A DNA stretch of 31,189 nt from Stagnihabitans sp038231775. Its GTDB lineage: Bacteria > Pseudomonadota > Alphaproteobacteria > Rhodobacterales > Rhodobacteraceae. The position numbers were made by a program, and so were the translations under genes. Below the pieces are notes generated by a model. That model worked only from the letters and a program-made list of their open reading frames with translations, searched no databases and had not been told where the DNA came from. Where the stretch lies: positions 1-31,189 of the forward strand of contig JBBRKS010000032.1 of NCBI GenBank assembly GCA_038231775.1, written 5' to 3'. Below, piece after piece: positions 22,875 through 31,052 of the stretch; the first letter of the stretch is position 1, and the number at the start of each line of letters is the position of its first letter.

Positions 22875-23635
22875 TGTCGTCCTTAATTTCGCGCCGCAGC
22901 CTATTGACTGGCTTGGCACTAGTAACTCCCGCGCTTCTGGTCGGCTATGGCAGTGTGGGCACCAGTCCAACATTCCGCGACCTGATGCTGTCGAGCGGCG
23001 AGTTCCTGTCCTACCGAACCCATCGACTGATCGCCTCTGGATCGCTGGCCCGCGAGTTCGACGCGGCAGAGATCTCACCCGATTTCCGCATGAACGGCAA
23101 CGTCCAGCCCCGTTCGATGGACTACCAAAGGCACCAGTCCGAAGGCTTTGCCAACTGGAAGCTGGACGTTGGCGGGCTGGTGGAAACCCCGCGCGAGTAT
23201 TCCCTTGCAGACCTGCGCGCCCGCCCGGCCCGAAGCCAGATCACACGGCATGACTGCGTCGAAGGCTGGAGCGCCATCGGAAAATGGACCGGCATTCCGC
23301 TGCGGGCAATCCTTGACGACGTTCGACTGCGCGCCGACGCCCGCTACATCGTCTTGAAATGCGCCGACGACTTCAGCGGCACGCCCTACTACGAAAGCAT
23401 TGATCTGGTGGATGCCTATCATCCGCAGACCATCCTCGCTTATGGGATGAACGACGGCGTCCTCGCAGTCGGTCATGGCGCGCCTCTAAGGCTGAGGGTC
23501 GAGCGCCAGCTTGGCTACAAGCAGGCCAAGTTCGTCATGGGGATTGAGGCGGTCGCCTCGCTGGCGCCAATCGCCGGCGGCCGCGGCGGCTTTTGGGAAG
23601 ATGCGGCCTCCTACGACTGGTACGCCGGGATCTGA
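22874..23635 (+). CDS. sulfite-oxidase-family molybdopterin oxidoreductase (YedY/MsrP-like)
   Basis: This 253-residue enzyme has a Tat signal (SRRSLLTGLALVTPALLVG) and the molybdopterin domain of the sulfite oxidase family. RHDCVEGWSAIGKWTGIPL contains the Cys that binds Mo (C128); YIVLKCADDFSGTPYYESID and LAYGMNDGVLAVGHGAPLRLRVERQLGYKQAKFV complete the domain. It differs from MsrP in being shorter and lacking a dimerisation domain. Paired with the cytochrome b, it forms a periplasmic oxidoreductase, comparable to MsrPQ. The substrate is not known. Met-rich protein upstream could be related to methionine sulfoxide repair, which is speculation. Confidence 0.87.
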   Translation: MSSLISRRSLLTGLALVTPALLVGYGSVGTSPTFRDLMLSSGEFLSYRTHRLIASGSLAREFDAAEISPDFRMNGNVQPRSMDYQRHQSEGFANWKLDVGGLVETPREYSLADLRARPARSQITRHDCVEGWSAIGKWTGIPLRAILDDVRLRADARYIVLKCADDFSGTPYYESIDLVDAYHPQTILAYGMNDGVLAVGHGAPLRLRVERQLGYKQAKFVMGIEAVASLAPIAGGRGGFWEDAASYDWYAGI

Positions 23636-23758
23636 TCCTGGCTTGCCGCACATGGAGACAAGATTTCATGCACGCTGCGTGACCCAAACGTGCGGCTGCT
23701 GACCACAACTGACCAAAACCGTCACCCTGCCTTCAACCCATTAGGAAAGGACCTGCTG

Positions 23759-24168
23759 ATGCCCATGATGACGATCCGCTATGTCTCGCCGGTTCCCCGG
23801 CCCGAACTGCGCCCGCAGATCGCCACCCTCGCATCACGACTGGGGCAGAAGCCCTTGGCAAGCAACCGGCCGTGACCGTTGCTCTGGTCGAACAAGCGGA
23901 GTCAGAAAACTGGTTCATCGCCGGCAAACACCCGACCGACGCCGGATTGGCGGTGTTCTGGCTCACCATCACGATCACCGAGGGGACCAACACGAAAGCA
24001 GAAACGACGGCCTTCGTGAAGTCGGTTTTCGACGGTATGCGAGAACTGCTGGGCCCTTTGCACGAAAATAGCTACGTTTACGTCCAAGCGGCCAATGGCG
24101 ATGCTTACGGCTATGGTGGCCGAACACAAAACTCACGCTGGGCTGCGGCAAACGACTGGCGCACTTGA
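23759..24168 (+). pseudogene. tautomerase-family protein, frameshifted
   Basis: The first frame (MPMMTIRYVSPVPRPELR, IATLASRLG) ends in a stop soon after 23845. A second frame then carries GAEALGKQPAVTVALVEQ, WFIAGKHPTDAGLAVFWLTITITEGTN and AFVKSVFDGMRELLGPL to a stop at 24168. Joined, they give a normal tautomerase-type protein of about 136 residues with family-like order (Pro after Met, basic-rich middle, ENSYVYVQAA end). One base has been lost in the GGGG at 23842-23845, so the gene is inactive or, less likely, the base is a sequencing error. The proline start residue remains. Confidence 0.8.
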
Positions 24169-24462
24169 TCGCACGATCCTGCCATCGGCCATGCGGTTCC
24201 GCGACTGCGATGCAGCGTTGACGCGACAGGCGGCGGGCGAAATCAGGCCATGGGGAACTTTGGCCGATGAGCTTTAGGGACGATGAGGTGTGGAAACTGG
24301 CGGCATTTATCAGAACTTCGGGGTAGATGCCAATCGGCGGCCAAATGGTTCGCCCTATTTTGGTGGCGGAGCTTCATTTGGTAGATCAGGCAGCTTGCAG
24401 CATCTTAACCGAGTCTTTGATTGCCAGTTTTTTTGTACCGCTCTCACAGTCTGGAGATTGTC
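24169..24462. other. non-coding stretch before the ridA-like gene
   Basis: This 294-bp gap shows no coding signal and no clear repeat. It contains the upstream region of the RidA-type gene, where AT-rich bases around 24410-24435 could hold a promoter. Nothing else is visible. Confidence 0.4.
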
Positions 24463-24846
24463 ATGACCAAACGCTATATCGTCGAGGTGAACGGCGTTCC
24501 AACGCCGACATCTCCGATCAGTCAGGCCGTCGTTGTCGGCAACCAGTGCTGGATCAGCGGTCAGCTCTCCGTGAACGCCGACGGCACTTACGTATCGGGT
24601 ACAGCCCGCGAGGAGGCCGAAACAGCCTTCGCCCATGTCTTTCGGATTGTTGAAGCCGCAGGCTTCACGCCGGCCGACATCGTTTACATCGACATCGCAT
24701 TCATTGATCTGGCAGATGTGTCGGAGGTCAACTGCCTTTTCGGCGAGTTGTTCGCGATGGGAAAACGCCCCGCGCGCACCATCTATCAGGCGGCGAAATT
24801 GCCCTTTGGCGGAAAAGTGAAAGTGCGAGCCATCGTCGCAAGATAA
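24463..24846 (+). CDS. RidA/YjgF-family protein
   Basis: This 127-residue protein is of the RidA (YjgF/YER057c/UK114) family, whose members hydrolyse enamine/imine intermediates. The family pattern is present: VVVGNQCWISGQLSVNADGTYVSGTAREEAETAFAHVFRIVEAAGF and KRPARTIYQAAKLPFGGKVKVRAIVA, with the catalytic Arg in RPARTIY. The start at 24463 has CTGGAG seven bases upstream; a longer frame to 24421 is not needed. It stands alone. Confidence 0.85.
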   Translation: MTKRYIVEVNGVPTPTSPISQAVVVGNQCWISGQLSVNADGTYVSGTAREEAETAFAHVFRIVEAAGFTPADIVYIDIAFIDLADVSEVNCLFGELFAMGKRPARTIYQAAKLPFGGKVKVRAIVAR

Positions 24847-24893
24847 TGACCACGCGCAAGCGCGCGTTTCACGCGCAACCCGCTCTTTCCATC

Positions 24894-24937
24894 GGCGCAC
24901 AAAACTGATCCCCTAGCGGCGCCCAAAATTGATCTCT
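24894..24937. repeat. 20-bp imperfect direct repeat, possible IS21-family end
   Basis: GGCGCACAAAACTGATCCCC (24894-24913) and GGCGCCCAAAATTGATCTCT (24918-24937) match at 16 of 20 positions with a 24-bp period. Multiple short terminal repeats with a TGATC(C/T)C core are known from IS21-family ends. No transposase is present here, so this would be a remnant. The rest of 24938-25076 shows no gene. Confidence 0.35.
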
Positions 24938-25076
24938 AAGTATACTTGAAGATCAGCTATGAGCCGACATCACTGGGTGTTTGAACCCACGGTTTGTTGG
25001 TGCGCTCCTTTCGCAAGAATGGAAGGAAGCAACATTGGACAAGTTCGTCACGGGAGCGCCACGACCACATTCGCCG

Positions 25077-25889
25077 TCACACCTGAGTTTGGTCCAGCGC
25101 TGCAAGGGCAGCACGGTCAAAGCCCTTCAGCAGCAGCCAAATGCCCAGCGACAGCTCCCACAAGAATTCCGGCACGGTCGCAATCGCCTGCACGGTGGAA
25201 CCGGCCTCGATCGAGCCGAACATAACAGCGACACCTGTCACCAGCACGGCTGGGCCGCCGATCAGCCCCAAAATCGACATCGCTCGCGGAACAAGTCGGG
25301 TTTTCCAGATTAGAAAGCCGAGGATCAGGCCATTGCCGACTCCGACGATCACGCCGGGCCCGATACGGAAGGTCCAGTCGTGGATCGCGACAAGCGCTTG
25401 TCCGGTGACCACCAGCATGGCCGCATCGACACCGCCCGCGTGTAGTCGAAGCGTGTTCAACGCCATCAGGGCGATGATGCCAATGGCGATAAATCCACAC
25501 TCGGTCAGGCGCGCGGCCACATAGCCCAGCGAAAGCACCTCGCTGTGCTTGCGCAGGACAGGGTAAAGCGTCAGCGCCGTGCCGACATTGGCGACGATCA
25601 GGATAAGTTCAAGAAATGCTCCCATCGACACGCCAGTGTCAAAGCCGCCGCCCAAGATAAATTCAGGATCGTTGAGAGCGGGCGCGTAGAACACCAAAAG
25701 CGCCGGGATGGACGTGGCGAAGGTGACAAGGAAAAGCGCGCCCGTAAGCCGTGCCAAAATCTGAGACTGCTTATAGGCCGCCAGAGTTTGCGCGGCGGTG
25801 GTGGCGCTCGCCGCGGGCGTCATGCCGGTGGCGGCGTCGGACGGGGGTAGTTCCGTGACGGCTAGGGCCGAAGTGATTGGCGTTGTCAT
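25077..25889 (-). CDS. DUF4386-family membrane protein
   Basis: This is a 270-residue membrane protein of the DUF4386 type, recognised from the segments LTGALFLVTFATSIPALLVFYAPAL, GAFLELILIVANVGTALTLYPVLRKHSEVLSLGYVAARLTECGFIAIGII and PEFLWELSLGIWLLLKGF. About six membrane segments are visible after a hydrophilic Ala/Thr-rich N-terminus. Function is unknown in the family. GGAGG eight bases upstream confirms the start. The LysR gene at 25997 lies upstream on the same strand, gap 107 bp, and may regulate it. Confidence 0.85.
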   Translation of the reverse strand: MTTPITSALAVTELPPSDAATGMTPAASATTAAQTLAAYKQSQILARLTGALFLVTFATSIPALLVFYAPALNDPEFILGGGFDTGVSMGAFLELILIVANVGTALTLYPVLRKHSEVLSLGYVAARLTECGFIAIGIIALMALNTLRLHAGGVDAAMLVVTGQALVAIHDWTFRIGPGVIVGVGNGLILGFLIWKTRLVPRAMSILGLIGGPAVLVTGVAVMFGSIEAGSTVQAIATVPEFLWELSLGIWLLLKGFDRAALAALDQTQV

Positions 25890-25996
25890 CGAAATTCCTC
25901 CTGGAATGGTGGAGTTGAACGAACATCATCTTGACACGTCACAGAGTCATGCAGAACGCGCTGTGTCTGCACTGCATCCCTGCATGCGACGCCATG

Positions 25997-26917
25997 TCAT
26001 GGCCCAGCCCTCTCTTCGTTGCCGACACTCCGCCGCGCGCCACAAACGCTCCGCACGCAGCCACGCAGCCAGTGATGCGCAAAGTCGCCATCCATACGCG
26101 GATGCCACAGCATCGAGATCGTGAATGGCGCAACCTCGACCGGAAGTGGAAAACTGTGCAGTCCCTTACGCAACCCTTCAGTGTGCCGCTCGGGTACGGT
26201 CGCGACAAAATCAGTCTCGCGCGCAAGCGCAAGGGCGGTGGAGAACCCGTTAACGACCGTGGCAATTCGTCGCTCCAGACCTGCCATCTGCACTGCTTCA
26301 TCAATCTCACGGCTGTGCAGCCCGCGCCGAAGCACCAGAACATGACCAGCGGATGCAAAGCGGCCGGCGGTAATAGGGCCTTGTGTCAGCGAATGTCCGT
26401 GCCGAACCACTCCAACCCAGCGATCGTCGAACAGGGCTAAAGCGCGCAGTTCTGGCGCTGTATCTGCGTCGATGACGCCCGTTTCGAGGTCGACCTCGCC
26501 TTCGCGCAACGGGGCACTTTCCTTGTCGGGCTTGGTAAAGAACTGCAGGGTCACGCCGGGGGCCTTCGCTGCCACCATAGCAAGCAGGTGCGGACCAAAG
26601 GTCTCAACAAAACCCTCGCTGGTCCGCAGCGTAAAGCGTCGGTCAAGTTTGCCAAGATCAAGCTTTTCGGTCGGCCGCAGCACGGCGTTTGCACCGTCAA
26701 CGAGCGCGCCAACCTGCGCACGCAGCTCAATTGCCCGGGGCGTCGGGACAAGTCCCCGTCCCGCCCGCACCAAAAGCTGGTCGCCGGTCACCTCACGTAA
26801 CCGGGCAAGCGCCCGGCTCATTGCCGATGGACTTAAGCGCAACCGACGTGCAGCGCCAGCCACGCTACCTTCTGACAGCAAGACATCAAGCGTCACCAGC
26901 AGGTTCAGATCCGGCAT
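25997..26917 (-). CDS. LysR-family regulator
   Basis: This 306-residue LysR regulator has an HTH (LLVTLDVLLSEGSVAGAARRLRLSPSAMSRALARLREVTGDQLLVRAGRGLVPTPRA) and an effector domain with LDRRFTLRTSEGFVETFGPHLLAMV and HGHSLTQGPI. It is of the NodD/LTTR type that begins with MPDLNLLVTLD. The ATG at 26917 is used; a GTG two codons upstream is possible. The C-terminal tail is basic. Divergent from the DUF2798-MFS pair (114 bp space) and upstream of the DUF4386 gene, so it may control all three. Confidence 0.9.
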   Translation of the reverse strand: MPDLNLLVTLDVLLSEGSVAGAARRLRLSPSAMSRALARLREVTGDQLLVRAGRGLVPTPRAIELRAQVGALVDGANAVLRPTEKLDLGKLDRRFTLRTSEGFVETFGPHLLAMVAAKAPGVTLQFFTKPDKESAPLREGEVDLETGVIDADTAPELRALALFDDRWVGVVRHGHSLTQGPITAGRFASAGHVLVLRRGLHSREIDEAVQMAGLERRIATVVNGFSTALALARETDFVATVPERHTEGLRKGLHSFPLPVEVAPFTISMLWHPRMDGDFAHHWLRGCVRSVCGARRSVGNEERAGP

Positions 26918-27031
26918 GGGCACCTTCCCTAATAGATGGCGTCAGACGCATGGATAAAATGCGATCAGTGCGTGTTCCGCAATATCGTGCTGTCGGCTAT
27001 CTGACAAGAACCTCATGAAATGGAGTTTTAA

Positions 27032-27268
27032 ATGCCGTCTCGTTTCGCCCCCTATCTCTTCGGCCTCATCCTTTCAGGCCTGATGTCCGCTATCGTCTCA
27101 GGTATCGCCACCCTGCGGAACGCCGGACTGGCGGATGGGCTCTTTGGCCTGTGGATGAATGCTTGGCTACCGTCCTGGCTCGTTGCCTTTCCGGTCGTGC
27201 TGGTGGTCGCACCTATCACGCGGCAGCTGGTTGCGCGCGTCGTCAGGAAACCGGAGGCCACGATATGA
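27032..27268 (+). CDS. DUF2798-family small membrane protein
   Basis: This 78-residue protein has two membrane helices (YLFGLILSGLMSAIVSGIATL and WLPSWLVAFPVVLVVAPITRQLV) with the conserved SG-M-A-VS pattern of DUF2798. Its function is unknown. TGGAG lies eight bases before the ATG. Its end overlaps the MFS start (ATGA), so the two are translated together. It may be a partner of the transporter. Confidence 0.8.
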   Translation: MPSRFAPYLFGLILSGLMSAIVSGIATLRNAGLADGLFGLWMNAWLPSWLVAFPVVLVVAPITRQLVARVVRKPEATI

Positions 27269-28662
27269 CAATGGCCGCTTTTTCCGAACAGCCCGCCCGC
27301 AGGTTTCGGCTGCGGCTCGCGGCCCTGTCCCTGGCGATGCTGCTTCCGTCTTTGGGGACAAGCATCGCCAACGTGGCCCTGCCCACCCTTGCAGTCTCGT
27401 TTCATGCGCCAATCCACGACGTCCAATGGGTGGTCATTTCCTACCTGTTGGCGGTCACGACGCTGATCGTCGGCGCTGGTCGACTGGGTGATGTGCTGGG
27501 GCGGCGGCGGATACTTCTGTTCGGAATCGGGATATTTGCCGTGGCATCTGCTTGCGGTGCCGTTGCCTCGAACCTTTGGTGGCTGGTTGCCATTCGGGGC
27601 GTGCAAGGCCTGGGGGCCGCGATCATGATGGCGCTGACGATCGCATCCGTTAGCGACATGGTTCCCAAAGACCGCACTGGCAGCGCAATGGGCCTGTTGG
27701 GCACCGTGTCAGCGGTGGGAACGGCACTCGGGCCGTCGCTGGGCGGGCTACTGATCAACGCGTTCGGCTGGCGTTCGGTGTTTGCCTTCATGGCAATGGC
27801 AGGCGCTGCAGCCTTCGTGTTTGGCAGCCAGGTCTTCCCGGCCGATGCCTCCAAAGAGCCCAAGCCATTCGTCTTTGATTTTGCGGGCATGATGCTGCTG
27901 GCATTGTCACTTGGTGCCTACGCCCTCTCGACCACGCTGGGTGATGCCGCTCCCGGCATGACAAACGTAGGCCTCGCGATCTTGGCCTTGTTCGGCTTAG
28001 CCGCCTTTGTCGCGATTGAGGCCCGTGCGCCTGCTCCACTGGTTCAACTGGCATTACTGCGAGACGGCGCGCTGACCGCAGGGCTGGTGTCAATGGGGCT
28101 GGTATCAACAATTGTGATGGCGACCCTTGTCGTCGGCCCCTTCTATTTGTCGGGGGTTCTCGGGTTGGGCCCTGTGCAGACCGGGTTGGCGATGTCAGTG
28201 GGTCCGGGCGTTTCTGCCTTAACCGGCATTCCCGCAGGTCGGCTGGTTGACCGCTTTGGTGAGGCGACCGTGACTTACACCGGGTTGCTTGGTGTCGTGG
28301 TGGGGTCAATCCTGATGATGCTGATGCCCGGCGCTTTTGGCGTGGTTGGATACGTCGGCGGCCTTGCAATCATTACCGCAGGCTATGCGCTGTTTCAGGC
28401 CGCGAACAATACGGCCGTCATGAACGGTTCCACAAGTGAACGTCGCGGCGTCACATCTTCCCTTCTGGGTCTGTCCAGAAACCTTGGTCTCATCACGGGG
28501 GCCTCTGCAATGGGGGCAGTCTTCGCCTTTGGATCGAAGGGTGAAGGTCTGTTTGGAGTTGGAACCGGTGGTGGAGCCGGACTGCAGCTGACCTTCGCTG
28601 TCGCTATCGTTCTTGCAAGTGCAGCGTTTTGTGTGGCCCTCTTGGGACGCAGGCAAAAGTAA
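27265..28662 (+). CDS. MFS transporter, DHA2-type drug exporter
   Basis: This 465-residue major-facilitator exporter has 14 predicted membrane helices. The family signatures are ANVALPTLAVSFHAPIHDVQWVVISYLLAVTTLIVGAGRLGDVLGRRR (motif A GRLGDVLGRRR) and GTVSAVGTALGPSLGGLLINAFGWRSVF (motif C region). It belongs with the QacA/EmrB-like DHA2 proton-drug antiporters. The start at 27265 follows the ATGA overlap with the DUF2798 gene; a longer frame from 27151 is out of phase with that gene. Likely controlled by the divergent LysR gene. Substrate unknown. A hairpin at 28691-28725 lies 29 bp after the stop. Confidence 0.92.
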   Translation: MTMAAFSEQPARRFRLRLAALSLAMLLPSLGTSIANVALPTLAVSFHAPIHDVQWVVISYLLAVTTLIVGAGRLGDVLGRRRILLFGIGIFAVASACGAVASNLWWLVAIRGVQGLGAAIMMALTIASVSDMVPKDRTGSAMGLLGTVSAVGTALGPSLGGLLINAFGWRSVFAFMAMAGAAAFVFGSQVFPADASKEPKPFVFDFAGMMLLALSLGAYALSTTLGDAAPGMTNVGLAILALFGLAAFVAIEARAPAPLVQLALLRDGALTAGLVSMGLVSTIVMATLVVGPFYLSGVLGLGPVQTGLAMSVGPGVSALTGIPAGRLVDRFGEATVTYTGLLGVVVGSILMMLMPGAFGVVGYVGGLAIITAGYALFQAANNTAVMNGSTSERRGVTSSLLGLSRNLGLITGASAMGAVFAFGSKGEGLFGVGTGGGAGLQLTFAVAIVLASAAFCVALLGRRQK

Positions 28663-28690
28663 TTGACCTTCAGTGCGGATGATGGGCGCG

Positions 28691-28725
28691 CGGCGGCTGG
28701 CCAGCATTATTGCCACCAGCCGCCG
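28691..28725 (+). terminator. hairpin after the MFS transporter gene
   Basis: A perfect 10-bp stem CGGCGGCTGG / CCAGCCGCCG with a 15-base loop lies downstream of the MFS stop. There is no U-run, so this may be a rho-dependent or weak terminator. Confidence 0.45.
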
Positions 28726-28778
28726 AGCCGGCTCATTGCGCAGGGCAGCCTAAAGCTGCGCATCCTCGTCATATCTAA

Positions 28779-30129
28779 CAGGGTGCTGAAGAAGTATGTG
28801 AGGCGGAATAGTTTCCCTTTTGCGTGGGCGGCGGCGTTCGGTCTTTCGACGCAGACGGCATGCGCGCCTGACGCCGTGTTTTATCGTCATACAGCCAGTA
28901 ACCGGGGCAGTCTGGCGAGGTTGTTGGCGGCCATGGTCATGATGAACCGGGATCTGACCCGCTCGACGCCGCGATAGACCGTCTGGGCCATGCCACCGAC
29001 GGTCTTTGCCCAGCCAAAAGCCTCCTCGATCCGTTTGCGGTGCTTGATCGACAGGGCATAGCCTTCGTGCCGGGTGGTTCTGCCGTCGATCGCTGAATAT
29101 CTCGATTTCTGCGCGACATGCGGGGTCACGCAGGACTGGCGTAGGTCAGCGACGAACTCGGCAGCATCGTAGCCCTTGTCTGCGCCCAGCGTCAGTTGCC
29201 GGGTTGATCCGGGGGAGTGTCGGTGGATCATGTCCAATGCCGCGCTCCGTTCGGCATGACCGTCCGCCTGGGTGAGATCGCCCTGCACAATCAGGCCCGA
29301 ACGGTTCTCCATCAAGGCATGGCCGATGAAGCACAGCATCGCCCCGGTGCCTTGGGATTTCTTGTAAAGGCGCGCATCCGGGTCGGTGGTGGAGTCATGG
29401 GTGGCGTTGGACCGCTTCTCGCCCTTGAAGTTGACCTCGGCATTGCGGTTCTGGTGGCTGGTGCGGGGCATCGGATCGGTCTCGGTCGTTTCGGGGTGAT
29501 CTTCGGCGGGGCTATCGGGTCTGGGTGGGCTGCCCGGGTCATCGTCGGGGGGCATGTCGCCTGCCTTTGGCTGGAAGCTTTTCATGGACGCCCAAGCCTT
29601 TACCGGCGTCCCATCGACCGAGAAGTGATCGTCCGACAACAGCGGCGCAACCTCGCGGTGGGCCAGGATCGCCGCCATCACCTTGCGCGACATGTCCGTC
29701 GTCAGCAGCCGGTCGCGGTTCTTGGTGAAGACGGTTGGCACCCAAACCGGATCATCGATCCCCACGCCCACGAACCAGCGGAAGAGCAGGTTATATTGCA
29801 TCTGTTTCATCAACTGCCGCTCGGACCGGATCGAGAAAAGGATCTGGATCAGGCCCGCCCGGATCAGCCGTTCCGGCGCGATCGAGGGGCGACCAAAATC
29901 GGTGTAAAGCGCTTGAAACTCGGAATCCAGGCTGGCCAGCGCATCATTCACCACCTGCTTGATCTTGCGCAATGGGTGCCGAGCAGGGATGCGCTCTTCG
30001 AGATCAACAAAGCTGAACAGCGACCCGCTTGCCTCATCCGTCCCACGCATCTTCACCCTCGCCATTGCCGTGCAGAGAGTGAATCATGTTCCGCAAACCA
30101 GGTCGAGAGCCGACTATTTCAGAACCCTG
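28779..30129 (-). mobile_element. complete IS5-family insertion sequence with CTAA duplications
   Basis: The element is 1351 bp long. The inverted ends are CAGGGTGCTGAAGAAGT (28779-28795) and, as the complement of 30113-30129, CAGGGTTCTGAAATAGT: 14 of 17 bases match. Both ends are flanked directly by CTAA (28775-28778 and 30130-30133), a target duplication that fits the YTAR preference of the IS5 group. The only gene inside is the transposase. The target was non-coding DNA between the MFS gene and the DUF2867 locus. Confidence 0.9.
28887..30065 (-). CDS. IS5-family transposase
   Basis: This 392-residue DDE transposase moves the IS. The N-terminal part (ARHPLRKIKQVVNDALASLDSEFQALYTDFGRPSIAPERLIRAGLIQILFSIRSERQLMKQMQYNLLFRWFVG) is the typical IS5/DUF772 domain. 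The catalytic acids are D in FSVDGTPVKAWASM, D in LGADKGYDAAEF and E in KHRKRIEEAFGWAK, all present. A polar linker rich in Pro/Asp (PDDDPGSPPRPDSP) lies between the first two. The protein is uninterrupted, so the IS may still be active. Confidence 0.93.
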   Translation of the reverse strand: MARVKMRGTDEASGSLFSFVDLEERIPARHPLRKIKQVVNDALASLDSEFQALYTDFGRPSIAPERLIRAGLIQILFSIRSERQLMKQMQYNLLFRWFVGVGIDDPVWVPTVFTKNRDRLLTTDMSRKVMAAILAHREVAPLLSDDHFSVDGTPVKAWASMKSFQPKAGDMPPDDDPGSPPRPDSPAEDHPETTETDPMPRTSHQNRNAEVNFKGEKRSNATHDSTTDPDARLYKKSQGTGAMLCFIGHALMENRSGLIVQGDLTQADGHAERSAALDMIHRHSPGSTRQLTLGADKGYDAAEFVADLRQSCVTPHVAQKSRYSAIDGRTTRHEGYALSIKHRKRIEEAFGWAKTVGGMAQTVYRGVERVRSRFIMTMAANNLARLPRLLAV

Positions 30130-30218
30130 CTAAGACCCATCCGGCTAGGGCCACACCGGGCGCAGTGAATGGGCGCAAAGTACAGGGGCAAATATCTGCA
30201 CTAAATTTGCGGATTGGA

Positions 30219-31051
30219 TCAACCGGCACGCGAAGTAGGGGCTGTCGGCAAGAGTAAGCTCCGCAACATCAGCAACACGATCAGCTGATGGGCCGGAGCG
30301 ACTGGGATCATGTAAAGGCGGCCAAAGAGGTTGTGGGTGACGACCGAGGCCGTCAAGCTAAGCGTGCAGCCTTCGATCTCGATGCAGATCATGACATCCA
30401 AATGCCGGTCGCGGACGGTCAGGGTCATCATAGTGTCCTCGAGCCGTTCGATCAGAAAGAAGTCCAAATGGCCCCCGACTTGGGGCACCTCGACCAAACC
30501 GCCCGAAAAACCCCAATCCGCTTTACTCCGAACCGGGCCGAGATTGCGTCGCGCAGCGCAAAGGCAACGCCAAGCCCGGGCAAGGGCCGCGCCATGATCT
30601 GCCGCCAAGCCCCCAGGGCAGTGATGGGGTGGGGCAAGAGAACCGACTGACGATTCAAGAAGGCGAGCTGATCCCAAGGGCCAACAAGATCGGTCCTGTC
30701 GTGAGCCGTGGTTGGTCCTAGGCTCAGGACGACACTGCCGCGCTTGTGGCCTTGATCGACATAGCCGTGGGCTTCTGCCGCGTTTTCCAGCGGGTAGGCA
30801 CTGTCAATGACCGGGCGGAAGGCGTCCAAAGCGGCAAGATCGGCCAACCGACGCAGGTCTGCGATCGTCACCTTGGCCACTCCGGCGATGGACGTGTGTC
30901 CGCTGGATCGGCCCGGGCCGCCGATGCCAAGGGCCGCCGCCAACGTGCCATGCGCGATCAACAGTCTGCCGCCGGGCTTCAGCAAGTGCCTACACCGCGC
31001 ATAGGGCGCAGTGCCAGTCGTGTCCAAGATGATGTCATGGGTCTGGTTCAT
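30219..31051 (-). pseudogene. zinc-binding dehydrogenase remnant fused to a frameshifted DUF2867 region
   Basis: Reading from 31051, the C-terminal half of a zinc-containing quinone-oxidoreductase/alcohol dehydrogenase is seen (DIILDTTGTAPYARCRHLLKPGGRLLIAHG, HKRGSVVLSL). Its N-terminal half is cut off by the IS66 end. The frame runs on, without a stop, into a DUF2867 protein (ALGAWRQIMARPLPGLGVAFALRDAISARFGVKRIG) and then shifts. The other frame continues GFSGGLVEVPQVGGHLDFFLIERLEDTMMTLTVRDRHLDVMI to HQLIVLLMLRSLL and a stop at 30219. One G appears lost in the GGGG at 30511-30514 (C on the plus strand). Whether the two were one gene or two is unclear. Confidence 0.75.
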
Positions 31052-31052
31052 C

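Noticed and set aside
29217..30257. Long plus-strand frame (346 codons) through the IS5 element
   Set aside because: It lies opposite the transposase, crosses the IS boundary and has no recognisable domain.
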